Assembly (NCBI GenBank): GCA_021740645.1
Contig: JAIOZL010000010.1
Span: 1 to 64,000 of the forward strand
Reading direction: 5' to 3'
DNA: 64,000 nucleotides
Origin: Bacteroidales bacterium
Lineage (GTDB): Bacteria; Bacteroidota; Bacteroidia; Bacteroidales; JAADJA01
The translations under genes were made by a program, and so were the position numbers. Shown piece after piece: positions 27,296 through 36,277 of this stretch. Positions within the stretch are counted from its first letter, which is position 1. Every line of letters begins with the position of its first letter. The notes beneath the pieces were generated by a model. The model saw nothing but the letters and a program-made list of their open reading frames with translations. It was not told the origin of the DNA and made no database searches.

Positions 27296-28732
27296 ATGCA
27301 GCGGGAAATATTAACGACGAACAGAAAATCTTTGCGCATCAACCTGGATGAATCGGTTTATGGTTCCCTTGCTGAAATAGGTGGTGGACAAGAAGTAGCA
27401 AGAAGTTTTTTCCAGGCTGGTGGTGCCAGCGGAACCGTAGCAAAAACGATTTCGGCATACGATAAACTATTTAGTGATCATATCTACAATAATGATGAAC
27501 CAGGAAGGTACGTTTCAGAAGGCCGTTTACTTAAAATGCTCAACACGGAGTTTACCGAAATTGTGCAACTTCTTTCCTTGAAAAGACATAATAAGACCCG
27601 CTTCTTTGCTTTTGCCAATACCGTATCTACACTAAATTATAAAAAGGATAACGAGGCTCATGGATGGTTAGGTATCCGTTTTCAGTTAAAACCCCACTCT
27701 GCTGCTAATGAGGTAATATTGCATGTAAAGTTGCTTGAAACTGATACCTTGCTGCAGCAAAGAACGTTAGGCACACTTGGTATTAACTTAATTTTTGCCT
27801 GTTACTACTTTAACCAGTTCCCTAACACCTTTCTTCAATCATTAATGGATAATTTATCTTCAGATAGGCTGGAAATTACACTTATAAGGATGGGAGGACA
27901 GGAACTCGACTACGTGGATAACAGACTTTTGGCTGTCCAGCTCGTTAAAAACGATATGGCCAAAGCCATCATTTTTGATCGAAATGGGAATATCCAGGAA
28001 CCTGCAGATATGCTCTATAAAAAAAATGTGCTGGCATTCAGAGGTTCTTTCAGGCCTATTACTTATGTTGGATTTGACATGCTAAAAACCAGCTATAGCA
28101 TTTTCAAAAGAGATGAAGATTACGCGAAAGAAAAAACAATGGCCTTATGTGAAATTACTATGAATAACCTTCTTGACAAAGGAGAACTGGATGAAAGGGA
28201 CTTCCTGGCAAGAGTGGATTTATTGAATGGAATGGGCCAAAATGTAATGGTTTCATCCATCAGTGAATACTATAAATTGGTTTCTTATTTTTCCACCTTT
28301 AATATAAAAAACCTTCGCATCGTAATGGGTATTCCCAATTTTCTTGATGTGTTAAACAAGTCATATTACAAGAACATGAAAGGTGGCTTACTTGAAGCAC
28401 TAGGGAAGTTGTTTACTGACAATATGAAATTGTATGTTTACCCAACAATTTCATCGGTTGATATCGCTGATCCAACCAAAGGGGAACATTTGTTAACTAC
28501 TGATAATTTGCCACTACCCGAAGATTTACGGGATTTGTATGTTTATTTGAAGAAGAATAGAAAAATCATTGATATCAAAAATGCAAAAAAAGAATGGCTA
28601 TATATCAATTCCCGGCATGTATTAAACATGATTCAAAATAAGATACCAGGTTGGGAAAAGATGGTTCCCCGATACATTGAAGAACAGATAAAAACAAAAA
28701 AATTATTTGGATACGACGAGGTAATAAAATGA
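27296..28732 (+). CDS. Conserved protein of unknown function
   Basis: 478 residues, cytoplasmic, no signal or membrane helix. Recognisable conserved stretches are the start (EILTTNRKSLRINLDESVYG), AEIGGGQEVARSFFQAGGASGT, GWLGIRFQ, VDNRLLAVQLVKND and the ending KKLFGYDE. I know this as a widely conserved bacterial family whose database names (for example a nicotinate-nucleotide adenylyltransferase label) are not backed by visible nucleotidyltransferase motifs such as HxGH, so I give no function. Its stop overlaps the rarA start (ATGA), so the two are translationally coupled. Confidence 0.7.
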   Translation: MQREILTTNRKSLRINLDESVYGSLAEIGGGQEVARSFFQAGGASGTVAKTISAYDKLFSDHIYNNDEPGRYVSEGRLLKMLNTEFTEIVQLLSLKRHNKTRFFAFANTVSTLNYKKDNEAHGWLGIRFQLKPHSAANEVILHVKLLETDTLLQQRTLGTLGINLIFACYYFNQFPNTFLQSLMDNLSSDRLEITLIRMGGQELDYVDNRLLAVQLVKNDMAKAIIFDRNGNIQEPADMLYKKNVLAFRGSFRPITYVGFDMLKTSYSIFKRDEDYAKEKTMALCEITMNNLLDKGELDERDFLARVDLLNGMGQNVMVSSISEYYKLVSYFSTFNIKNLRIVMGIPNFLDVLNKSYYKNMKGGLLEALGKLFTDNMKLYVYPTISSVDIADPTKGEHLLTTDNLPLPEDLRDLYVYLKKNRKIIDIKNAKKEWLYINSRHVLNMIQNKIPGWEKMVPRYIEEQIKTKKLFGYDEVIK

Positions 28733-30003
28733 ACCATTCAAACATTCCATTAGCAGAAGCATTAAGGCCTTCAAGCCTTGAAAATTATATTGGGCAGGAA
28801 CATCTCGTAGGAAAAAATGCCATTCTAAGATTAGCAATTGAGGGGGGAAATATCCCTTCGATGATATTATGGGGCCCTCCTGGTGTTGGGAAAACCACCC
28901 TTGCTTTTATAATTGCTAATCAGCTTAAAAGACCTTTTTTTACTTTATCTGCTATAAGCTCCGGAGTGAAGGATGTAAGGACTGTAATTAATGAAGCTTC
29001 AGAAAATAAACAAGGTGTCATCTTATTTATTGATGAAATTCACCGATTCAATAAATCCCAGCAGGATTCTTTATTGGGTGCAGTTGAACGAGGTGTAATT
29101 ACCCTCATCGGAGCCACCACAGAAAACCCATCTTTTGAGGTGATCTCTCCCCTACTGTCCCGATGTCAGGTTTACATTTTAAAAGACCTGGATAAACCCA
29201 ATCTATTAGAACTTCTTAAGCTTGGGGTCGCCAATTTGGAAAAAACTGAAAAGTGTAAGATTAGTGTTAAAGAAAATGAAGCATTGCTTAGAATAAGCGG
29301 AGGTGATGCCCGGAAACTCTTTAACGCGCTGGAGCTTGTGGTTAAATCAGCAAAAAAAGAGGACATCCTGGAGATAGATAATTCACTGGTTCAACATGTG
29401 ATTCAGAAAAACCTGGCAATTTATGATAAGTCGGGAGAGATGCATTACGATATTATATCGGCATTTATTAAATCTTTAAGAGGAAGTGATCCCAATGCAT
29501 CAGTATACTGGTTGGCACGGATGGTTGAAGCCGGGGAAGATCCAAAATTTATCGCCCGGCGCATGCTGATACTGGCTTCGGAGGATATTGGCAATGCTAA
29601 CCCAACAGCCCTTGTACTTGCTCAAAGCTGTTTCGATGCGGTGAATGTAATTGGTTATCCTGAATGTAGAATTATTCTCTCTCAAACTGCAGTATATCTT
29701 GCATCCTCAGCCAAAAGTAATGCAAGTTATATGGCTATTAAAGAGGCCCAGAAAAAGATTTCTCAAACAGGCGACCTTCCGGTTCCGCTCTCTATCCGGA
29801 ATGCTCCCACTCGTCTTATGAAAAATATTGGATTTGGCGAAGGGTACAAATATGCCCATGATTACGAGCAAAACTTCATTGAGCAGGAGTTTTTACCTGA
29901 TAAAATTCAAGGGTCAAAATTTTATGATCCTGGAAATAATTCACGTGAAAACGAAATTAGGAAAAGGTTAAAAAATTTATGGAAAAGCAAATATGGATAC
30001 TAA
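28729..30003 (+). CDS. rarA: Replication-associated recombination protein RarA/MgsA (AAA+ ATPase)
   Basis: 424 residues. N-terminal RPSSLENYIGQEHLVG; Walker A GPPGVGKTT at 49-57; Walker B LFIDEIHRFN near 103; sensor 1 IGATTENPSF; arginine-finger region LLSRCQVY. The C-terminal tetramerisation/MgsA domain includes YWLARMVEAGEDPKFIARRM and ASEDIGNANP. RarA acts at stalled replication forks, with RecA and single-stranded-DNA-binding protein. Length and motifs are complete. It is co-translated with the upstream gene and overlaps the next by 11 nt. Confidence 0.95.
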   Translation: MNHSNIPLAEALRPSSLENYIGQEHLVGKNAILRLAIEGGNIPSMILWGPPGVGKTTLAFIIANQLKRPFFTLSAISSGVKDVRTVINEASENKQGVILFIDEIHRFNKSQQDSLLGAVERGVITLIGATTENPSFEVISPLLSRCQVYILKDLDKPNLLELLKLGVANLEKTEKCKISVKENEALLRISGGDARKLFNALELVVKSAKKEDILEIDNSLVQHVIQKNLAIYDKSGEMHYDIISAFIKSLRGSDPNASVYWLARMVEAGEDPKFIARRMLILASEDIGNANPTALVLAQSCFDAVNVIGYPECRIILSQTAVYLASSAKSNASYMAIKEAQKKISQTGDLPVPLSIRNAPTRLMKNIGFGEGYKYAHDYEQNFIEQEFLPDKIQGSKFYDPGNNSRENEIRKRLKNLWKSKYGY

Positions 30004-30595
30004 AAAACACATGTTATTGATCAGCCTCGTAACAGTTATCATTTCTGGATTTCAATGCACCAATCAAACAAAATTGCTTGAAAATATTCCTGAAAGTGAG
30101 TTCATTGATAACTGTCCGGATGTACTTTATGATTTTGGAGAAATTATTACACTCGGAGATCCCAGCAATCGTTTTATGATTAGCCTTCCTTACCAATGGG
30201 ATATCAGGGAATCGTACAATGATAGTATTTATGGTATCTACGCCTCTAATTATCTTAGCATACCCATAGAGGTTAAAGAAAGATTAGCCCTATCAGTTAC
30301 CGGATATCAATCTGAAAAAGACATCAACGAATATTACAATGATGAATTATTAGTGCTTATAAGAGAAGAGAATATTAACCTTATTGAAAGGGGCCAAACA
30401 ACGCTCATAGGACAAAGTATTCCATGGGTAATGTTTGAAATGCCAAAATCTGTTTTTAACTTGGTATATTATATCAAAGGAAATGTAAATAGTGATTATT
30501 ACCTTATTCAGACTGCAAGCTACGACTCTGTAAATTACAGAGATAAGATGTGTCAACTGAAGCAACTGGTTAAATCCTTTGAATTAGAGAAATAA
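29993..30595 (+). CDS. Exported protein of unknown function, probable lipoprotein
   Basis: 200 residues. The N-terminus KKHMLLISLVTVIISGFQC ends in a Cys (about residue 22) that could be a loosely matching lipobox (GFQC instead of L-[AST]-[GA]-C). The mature part is beta-rich, with FMISLPYQWDIRE and a C-terminal charged helix. No family is recognised. It overlaps the rarA end by 11 nt, so it is the third gene of that transcript. Confidence 0.65.
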   Translation: MDTKKHMLLISLVTVIISGFQCTNQTKLLENIPESEFIDNCPDVLYDFGEIITLGDPSNRFMISLPYQWDIRESYNDSIYGIYASNYLSIPIEVKERLALSVTGYQSEKDINEYYNDELLVLIREENINLIERGQTTLIGQSIPWVMFEMPKSVFNLVYYIKGNVNSDYYLIQTASYDSVNYRDKMCQLKQLVKSFELEK

Positions 30596-30622
30596 TTAAA
30601 ATTCAAGTTATTTTTTAAATAT

Positions 30623-30630
30623 TATTTTTG
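30623..30630 (+). promoter_or_regulatory. -7 box of kdsA
   Basis: TATTTTTG matches TAnnTTTG, 14 nt before the ATG at 30645, implying a very short leader. Confidence 0.5.
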
Positions 30631-30644
30631 TCAAAACAAATACT

Positions 30645-31454
30645 ATGAATTTTGAGTTTCCAAAGTCTGGCCCTGTTGATTCCAAAATGTTTTTCCTGAT
30701 TGCCGGTCCATGTGTAATTGAAAATGAAGAAATGCCCTACTCAATTGCTGAAAGGTTGATTGATTTATGTAAGCAATATGATATCCCACTTGTTTTCAAA
30801 GCATCCTATAAAAAAGCTAACCGATCACGAATTGATTCATTTACAGGCATAGGCGATATTGTGGGACTCCGGATTTTAAAGGATATAGGGCAAAAATTTA
30901 ACCTTCCTGTATTAACTGATATTCATACTGCTGAAGAAGCTGCGGTGGCCTCTGAATACGTTGACATACTTCAAATTCCTGCATTTTTGTCGCGACAAAC
31001 CGAATTGCTGGTAGCGGCTGCAAAAACAGGTAAAATTATCAATGTTAAAAAAGGACAGTTTTTATCTGCTGCTTCAATGAAACATGCTGTAGATAAAATC
31101 CATGATACAGGAAATAACAAAGTAATGTTGACCGAACGGGGAACAACCTTTGGATACCAGGACCTGGTGGTTGATTATCGCTCAATTCCGGAGATGCAAG
31201 CGATGGGTGTCCCTGTAATTCTTGACTGTACGCATTCACTGCAACAACCCAACCAGGAGAAAGGTGTTACCGGAGGTAAACCTGAAATGATTGAAACAAT
31301 TGCGAAAGCAGGTATCGCTGTTGGTGTGGATGGAATTTTTATCGAAACCCATCATGATCCTGCCAATGCTAAATCAGATGGGGCAAATATGTTAAAACTC
31401 GATTTATTGGACAGCCTTTTAGGAAAATTGGTAAAAATCAAAAATGCAATTTAA
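30645..31454 (+). CDS. kdsA: 3-deoxy-8-phosphooctulonate synthase (KDO-8-P synthase)
   Basis: 269 residues, the usual KdsA length. Motifs: FFLIAGPCVIEN (phosphoenolpyruvate site), KASYKKANRS, LTDIHT, QIPAFLSRQTELL, TERGTTFGYQ-x-LVVD, and DGIFIETHHDPANAKSDG. It condenses phosphoenolpyruvate and arabinose-5-phosphate to KDO-8-phosphate for the lipid A inner core, in the cytoplasm. The absence of Cys in the first GPC-adjacent positions was not checked for metal dependence. It is followed after 21 nt by a small membrane protein. Confidence 0.96.
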   Translation: MNFEFPKSGPVDSKMFFLIAGPCVIENEEMPYSIAERLIDLCKQYDIPLVFKASYKKANRSRIDSFTGIGDIVGLRILKDIGQKFNLPVLTDIHTAEEAAVASEYVDILQIPAFLSRQTELLVAAAKTGKIINVKKGQFLSAASMKHAVDKIHDTGNNKVMLTERGTTFGYQDLVVDYRSIPEMQAMGVPVILDCTHSLQQPNQEKGVTGGKPEMIETIAKAGIAVGVDGIFIETHHDPANAKSDGANMLKLDLLDSLLGKLVKIKNAI

Positions 31455-31475
31455 TTTTTTAAATAATTAGTATAC

Positions 31476-31772
31476 ATGGACAATTCAAAAACAATCGCTA
31501 TTATTAGCTATATTACCCTCATAGGGTGGATTGTAGCTATAATAATGCATAGCAATAACAGAAGTGAACTTGGGGCATTTCACTTAAGGCAATCCCTTGG
31601 CCTTTTTATTTCAGCAATAATCTTTTCATTTATCCCTATTATAGGGTGGTTTCTGAATATTGTGATTTTCGCATTTATTATTGTAGGACTGATCTATGCA
31701 GCACAGGAAGAAAAGAAAACAGTTCCCTTTGTAGGTGATTTTTATCAATCTATTTTTAGCAGCATCAATTAG
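31476..31772 (+). CDS. Small DUF4870-like membrane protein
   Basis: 98 residues with three hydrophobic segments (about 8-24, 44-60, 62-80). The segment ELGAFHLRQSLGLFI is typical of the DUF4870/import-component family (membrane-bound H-x-R/K-Q motif). Function unknown; no nearby clue beyond probable co-transcription with kdsA. Confidence 0.72.
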   Translation: MDNSKTIAIISYITLIGWIVAIIMHSNNRSELGAFHLRQSLGLFISAIIFSFIPIIGWFLNIVIFAFIIVGLIYAAQEEKKTVPFVGDFYQSIFSSIN

Positions 31773-31810
31773 TGGGGTAAACTACCTTTGAATTCTATTA
31801 AAAAGTCTGA

Positions 31811-32974
31811 TTATTTATATTTAATAGATTTTAAAGCACCTGTATTTTCATTAAATTGAACCTCGGTAACATTTGGAGGTAAATAGGTGGTGATACCGTA
31901 TTGACTAATGGGATAAATAGCGGAGATTTGCAGATCTTTAGTTATTGCAAGGTCAAATTTGACCAACGATGGAATCCTGTAATAAAAGCCTTTGTCAGTA
32001 TTAGAGGAATTTCTGTTATCAAATGTAGATTGGACACTTGCCTGATTATCCAGGACATCGAGTTTGAGATAAATTCTTTCACCTCCTGCCGCATTTAATT
32101 CCCTGATCCCTCCCGTTTCAGAAAAAATGCAAACCGCAAGTTGATTAGATTCATTAGTTTTACCCGGATCAACAACAATGGTATAAACTAATTTCTTCTG
32201 AATAGATATCCCCATAAATAGGGATAAATATTCCTTTTCCATGCGCATTAACTGCTCATCCATATACCTGATGGTGCCTGACTCATAAGATATTTCCTGG
32301 TAACCGGTTAGTAAATTATAGCGGGCTTCTCTTATCTTGCTGATTTTATTTGCGGCCTCAACCGCCTTTTGTTCATCTGATTTTTCTACCCACTTCCGGT
32401 CGAGAAAAATACTTTCGACACTGACCGTATCTACAACCACTTTTTTAATGATAGTATCAAATGATTCATAAAGATTTGTTTCCGCGAAATAATTGAACAA
32501 TTCTTTCTTATTAATTTCTTTCTGGTTATCAATTTTATGGGTCAAATCCGGATTTGTTCCTAAATCTCTGTTAAAGTTACTTATAAGTCCGGTTTTGCCG
32601 AGTTGAACAAATAAGGTTTTCTCTTCTTTAGAAAGCTTGTCAGTAAATTCAACGAAAAATATGTTATCAGGATCGGAAGAAGTAATCTGGTCTAGTTGAG
32701 CACTACTAATTCTGTATTCATTGTAATCCGATTCAACCACATTTTGCAGATCAAGATATTTTGAAGCATATTCGGCATAAGGGCCAGCAATAAATTCAGT
32801 CTTTGTCACCTCCATCTTTACCTTTATATAGTTATATGGCAAAGAATAAATAAAACCATTTTTATCGCTAAAATTACCGGATGAAGTTAAGGGTTTAACG
32901 TTAATCTGACTTAAACCAAATTGGGAAACCAGGCCAATAATTAAAAACAGTATGAAATATTTCTTTCGAATCAC
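31811..32974 (-). CDS. DUF4831 family exported protein
   Basis: 387 residues from a GTG start; no in-frame ATG lies near enough to keep the signal peptide KKYFILFLIIGLVSQFGLSQ. The mature part (GFIYSLPYNYIKVKMEVTKTEFIAGPYAEYASKYL) matches the DUF4831 pattern of Bacteroidota. The family function is not known. It has its own promoter (32996-33003). Confidence 0.78.
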   Translation of the reverse strand: MIRKKYFILFLIIGLVSQFGLSQINVKPLTSSGNFSDKNGFIYSLPYNYIKVKMEVTKTEFIAGPYAEYASKYLDLQNVVESDYNEYRISSAQLDQITSSDPDNIFFVEFTDKLSKEEKTLFVQLGKTGLISNFNRDLGTNPDLTHKIDNQKEINKKELFNYFAETNLYESFDTIIKKVVVDTVSVESIFLDRKWVEKSDEQKAVEAANKISKIREARYNLLTGYQEISYESGTIRYMDEQLMRMEKEYLSLFMGISIQKKLVYTIVVDPGKTNESNQLAVCIFSETGGIRELNAAGGERIYLKLDVLDNQASVQSTFDNRNSSNTDKGFYYRIPSLVKFDLAITKDLQISAIYPISQYGITTYLPPNVTEVQFNENTGALKSIKYK

Positions 32975-32995
32975 TGAGGATAAAATTTAATAAAT

Positions 32996-33003
32996 CAAAA
33001 TTA
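32996..33003 (-). promoter_or_regulatory. -7 box of the DUF4831 gene
   Basis: Minus-strand TAATTTTG matches TAnnTTTG, 21 nt before the GTG start at 32974, which supports that start. Confidence 0.5.
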
Positions 33004-33038
33004 CATATAATATTTCAGTTTCGAATTTTCCTTTCCAC

Positions 33039-33073
33039 AAAAAAGCCTGTGCGGTTAGCACAGGCTTTTTTTT
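33039..33073 (-). terminator. Strong bidirectional-looking intrinsic terminator
   Basis: AAAAAAGCCTGTGC (33039-33052), loop GGTTA, GCACAGGCTTTTTT (from 33058). The stem is 14 bp with T-runs on both strands. It lies 9 nt after the stop of the 33083-34084 gene, which it terminates. Confidence 0.85.
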
Positions 33074-33082
33074 AGTTTTTAT

Positions 33083-34084
33083 TTATTTTATTGGCCAATA
33101 CAACTCTGTTATCCATTTTGAAGGATCAGGTTCAGTTTGTGGGTCAGTGATATAGGTCTCCCATGGATTTCCATTTACCTCTAATCCATTTTCTTTTACA
33201 TAATTCTCAACAGCTTCCCAGGAGTAATACGTAGAAGAATAATCCCCCTTATGAGTTACAGTAACTACTTTTCCCGCATATGTATCTAAAGATTTAATTA
33301 CATCCTTACCAGGAATTTTTTTATCCGTAGGAATACAATTATCAAATTCAAACAGTTCTCCATCCCAAACATACCAAATCGCAAAAGGATATCCTGCAAT
33401 CTGCATTCCTTTAGTTTCAATATATCCCATTAATTGTCCAAAAGCACTTCCCATCGCCTCTTCCATACCATCCATCTCGACAACAGAACGAATAGCCAGA
33501 GCATGCACAGATTCTACTTCTTTTATAGTTATTTCACCTGTAGAATATGGAATAGCTTTCATATCTTTAGTTAATTCTTCCAGGTTTGCAAGGCCACTTT
33601 CATAGGCAGTTTCGACTCCTGGTTTAACCAGAAATGTATTAATCCATCTCATTAAAGGATAAGGCGAATCTGACTTGATATTCCAGGAAACTTTCGTTCC
33701 TTCTTCCGTTTTCTCCAGCATTAACTCTGCCTCTGCTGTTCCCATATCCTGAAATTCGAGGAAAGTTTTAATGTAGCTGTATTCTTTGCTCTCAATTATA
33801 GTTTGAGCTCCTCCCCCTTCCATATTAGTATATGTCCAGCTGTTTTTTGCATCTACGCCACATTCTGGTCCTGAATATGTACTTACCATGTTAGTATCCT
33901 GATGCCATACATCCCATTTTTCCCAGTTTTCAAGACAATTTACCTGGTCCCAGATAACTTCTGGAGGAGCTGTTAATGTTGCGTTTCTTTCAACAAACAT
34001 TTCACCAGGCATAAATAAGGGTGAAACTAAAAAAATGGCAAGCAACGCCAGTAAAATGAATACGACAATTTTAAGTGCTTTCAT
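33083..34084 (-). CDS. SRPBCC-like plus GyrI-like effector-binding domain protein
   Basis: 333 residues. A hydrophobic N-terminal helix (IVVFILLALLAIFLVSPLF) is followed by a START/SRPBCC-like domain (NATLTAPPEVIWDQVNCLENWEKWDVWHQDT, about 35-170). A GyrI-like/effector-binding domain (about 180-333) includes GYIETKGMQIAGYPFAIWY and the ending DPSKWITELYWPIK. GyrI-like domains bind small hydrophobic molecules; no DNA-binding domain is present, so it is not a transcription factor itself. Ligand unknown. It is monocistronic between a promoter and a strong terminator. Confidence 0.78.
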   Translation of the reverse strand: MKALKIVVFILLALLAIFLVSPLFMPGEMFVERNATLTAPPEVIWDQVNCLENWEKWDVWHQDTNMVSTYSGPECGVDAKNSWTYTNMEGGGAQTIIESKEYSYIKTFLEFQDMGTAEAELMLEKTEEGTKVSWNIKSDSPYPLMRWINTFLVKPGVETAYESGLANLEELTKDMKAIPYSTGEITIKEVESVHALAIRSVVEMDGMEEAMGSAFGQLMGYIETKGMQIAGYPFAIWYVWDGELFEFDNCIPTDKKIPGKDVIKSLDTYAGKVVTVTHKGDYSSTYYSWEAVENYVKENGLEVNGNPWETYITDPQTEPDPSKWITELYWPIK

Positions 34085-34113
34085 ATTTTATCTATTTGAT
34101 TGGTTATTACTTA

Positions 34114-34121
34114 CAAATATA
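34114..34121 (-). promoter_or_regulatory. -7 box of the SRPBCC/GyrI-like gene
   Basis: Minus-strand TATATTTG matches TAnnTTTG, 29 nt before the ATG at 34084. Confidence 0.5.
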
Positions 34122-34262
34122 CAAAATTTTGATATATTTGTTTTCATTTCAAATAAATTAAATAAAGGATATATAAAGAAAATGGGGAACTAATGAGAGT
34201 AATTTGCCTTGAGTCAAAAGTATTCAAAAAACGAATTTATTTAAAGCTTTTATCATCTATTT

Positions 34263-34913
34263 CTATTCCAGTTTATTTCGTAAAGGAATAAATTGAAAGC
34301 CCAAAGATTTATAAAAATGTCTTTTTATCGAGTTAAAAAACTTAAAAACTTTTTGATTGGAGGACTTGTCAAATATTTTAGGTATAGTTCTTTGCTTCCG
34401 GCTGACAAAGTCGGTTATATGAAGAAATCCCGCATTTGACAGAAGTTTAGATTTCATTTGGTCGATTCGGGAATGAAACATATCATGATAGTTCTTTGTT
34501 TTTCTTAAGTCCTCTATTGAATATTGTGTACCATATATCAATTCCACAATCTGAGATTCATTCAAGCCAAACAATACCAGCATAAACCTAAAAACAGACT
34601 CCTTGTATGCATCACGTTTTTCGTTATAATTTGAATAAATTCTGTTACAACCTGATTGAAAAGGTTTAGTCAGGTTGTAAATTTTTGTTCGTGAAAAGGA
34701 AATATTGATGTAATTTTTTATGTTTTCTATCCACGATATTAGTCTAATAGTTGGTTTTAGAGTTGCCTCATTTTGTGGTACTGCAACTTTTTTTTCTTCA
34801 GGCTTACTTTCATAGGATAAAGTTGTTGGTATTGACAATGGTTTTTGTCCTTTTAATTCCTGGTAAAAACGCTCCCTACTTTTTTTTACCCTTAAATATA
34901 TTTCATCTCTCAT
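34263..34913 (-). CDS. Protein of unknown function
   Basis: 216 residues from ATG 34913. The longest frame starts at a TTG (34961) inside a perfect -7 box, so the downstream ATG is preferred. The protein is basic and helical, with Lys/Arg-rich ends and no signal peptide. A central segment FMLVLFGLNESQIVELIYGTQ could be a helix-turn-helix-like hairpin, but this is weak. It is divergent from 35127-36275 across a region full of TTAAGC-type repeats. Confidence 0.62.
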   Translation of the reverse strand: MRDEIYLRVKKSRERFYQELKGQKPLSIPTTLSYESKPEEKKVAVPQNEATLKPTIRLISWIENIKNYINISFSRTKIYNLTKPFQSGCNRIYSNYNEKRDAYKESVFRFMLVLFGLNESQIVELIYGTQYSIEDLRKTKNYHDMFHSRIDQMKSKLLSNAGFLHITDFVSRKQRTIPKIFDKSSNQKVFKFFNSIKRHFYKSLGFQFIPLRNKLE

Positions 34914-34958
34914 CTTAAATATATGTTTAAATAGTTGTCTTTTCTTATGCTCTTTGAG

Positions 34959-34966
34959 CAAAGGTA
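34959..34966 (-). promoter_or_regulatory. -7 box deciding the start of the 34263-34913 gene
   Basis: Minus-strand TACCTTTG, a perfect TAnnTTTG, 45 nt before ATG 34913. It covers the TTG at 34961. Confidence 0.5.
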
Positions 34967-35017
34967 AGTCAGTAATAATGCCGAATAAAAGATAATTAAG
35001 TTAATACTGATAATTTA

Positions 35018-35062
35018 AATTAAGGCTTAAGTATGATTAAATATAATTTTTAAGCCTTAATT
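35018..35062. repeat. 13-bp perfect inverted repeat between divergent genes
   Basis: AATTAAGGCTTAA (35018-35030) and TTAAGCCTTAATT (35050-35062) are exact complements around 19 nt. A related CTTAAGCTTAAT lies at 35083-35094. The set sits between divergent promoters and could be binding sites for a shared regulator. Confidence 0.55.
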
Positions 35063-35078
35063 ATTTTCTTTATTTTAA

Positions 35079-35109
35079 TTGACTTAAGCTTAATAATAGA
35101 CTATTTTTG
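35079..35109 (+). promoter_or_regulatory. Promoter of the 35127 gene (-33 TTG, -7 TATTTTTG)
   Basis: TTG at 35079-35081 and TATTTTTG at 35102-35109 are 20 nt apart, the normal Bacteroidota spacing. The ATG follows 17 nt later. Confidence 0.6.
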
Positions 35110-35126
35110 CTTAAATTTATTTCTTA

Positions 35127-36275
35127 ATGGAGCAATATTCTTTCATAAAACACCCAATTGATGCCATTCATGATTATATTCCCGAATTGCTCCCGGGTAT
35201 TAATAAAATTATCACTATCCACAGAAATGAATCAAAAACAATAATGGCTTTTTACTCAGAAAAAATGGATAGTGCCGAAAATTATAAAACCAAAAAACTA
35301 GATATACAGGAGATTCAGCCTGCATTAATAAATTTAATGGGGCAAAAATCACCCTATGATTGGCTAAATAAACAAAACTTGCCATTCATATTTGAAAAAA
35401 AATCAGCAATTAAAGTCCTTGATATTTTCACTGAATATGAAAATGTGATTTTATTGATCCGGATTCCCGAAGAAAATATGGATTCAAATTCCCTGATCTT
35501 TGTCTTTTTAAATCAAAACCCAAGCAATTTTGGAGTAACAAATTCCATTAATCCGCTTACTACAGATAATAAAAGTATTATAGCCTATTTGATGAGAGGC
35601 GCTATTTACAGCTTTGTAAAACAACAAAGAGGAAATAAACTAATTCATCTTAAACTTGCCGAAAAGACCAATATGCTTATCTCCCGAACAGAAGGATTAA
35701 CCAATGAATTAAAAATAACCAGGGAAAATTATGGCATAAGCCTGGTAAAACTTTGTCAGCAAATCCTTTTTAAAATTGGAGAAAACAAATCCGTTAAATA
35801 TTCATTGTCGAGTACAGCTATTGCAGCCATTAAAAATTATAAAGGGGAATTAAACCATCTTGAAAGCATCCTTCTTGATGCTGTAGCCTATCTTGACAAT
35901 ATGAATAATGGAAAAGCAAAAGAAGTTGAAATACCGGAAAGTTTATTATTTTTGAACGAAAACCACCCTTTGAGCCCTATACAAACAGATAACCAGCAAA
36001 AGGAGGATAAATATTTTAAAACCAGAAACCTTTTAAATAAAATTGAAACGGCTGTCCTTAAAGTTAAGCAGCAAGATTTGAAAATGACAGGTACAAATGT
36101 TGGAAAAGCCTTTCCTGTGCCTATAACTGCACCGGCTATTACGGATGCTTTATATAATCACAAGTCGAAAATAAATAGCCTTATTAAAATGTATCCGGGC
36201 CAATGGACAACTGCCCGCTCAGAGTTTAAACCTTTGAAAAATATTATCAAATCAGATACAGAGGATTCTGAATGA
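35127..36275 (+). CDS. Protein of unknown function
   Basis: 382 residues, no signal peptide. The first 150 or so have alternating hydrophobic strands and helices, possibly a PAS/GAF-like sensor fold, but no motif proves this. The middle (about 165-260) is helical and charged. The C-terminal 75 residues contain a basic helical block, AFPVPITAPAITDALYNHKSKINSLIKMYPGQW, reminiscent of a Fis-type helix-turn-helix but not diagnostic. Its end is 2 nt from the convergent DUF6599 gene. Confidence 0.6.
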   Translation: MEQYSFIKHPIDAIHDYIPELLPGINKIITIHRNESKTIMAFYSEKMDSAENYKTKKLDIQEIQPALINLMGQKSPYDWLNKQNLPFIFEKKSAIKVLDIFTEYENVILLIRIPEENMDSNSLIFVFLNQNPSNFGVTNSINPLTTDNKSIIAYLMRGAIYSFVKQQRGNKLIHLKLAEKTNMLISRTEGLTNELKITRENYGISLVKLCQQILFKIGENKSVKYSLSSTAIAAIKNYKGELNHLESILLDAVAYLDNMNNGKAKEVEIPESLLFLNENHPLSPIQTDNQQKEDKYFKTRNLLNKIETAVLKVKQQDLKMTGTNVGKAFPVPITAPAITDALYNHKSKINSLIKMYPGQWTTARSEFKPLKNIIKSDTEDSE

Positions 36276-36277
36276 TT

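Noticed and set aside
31783..31790. Plus-strand TACCTTTG resembling a -7 box
   Set aside because: No plus-strand gene follows; the next gene is on the minus strand, so it is probably chance.
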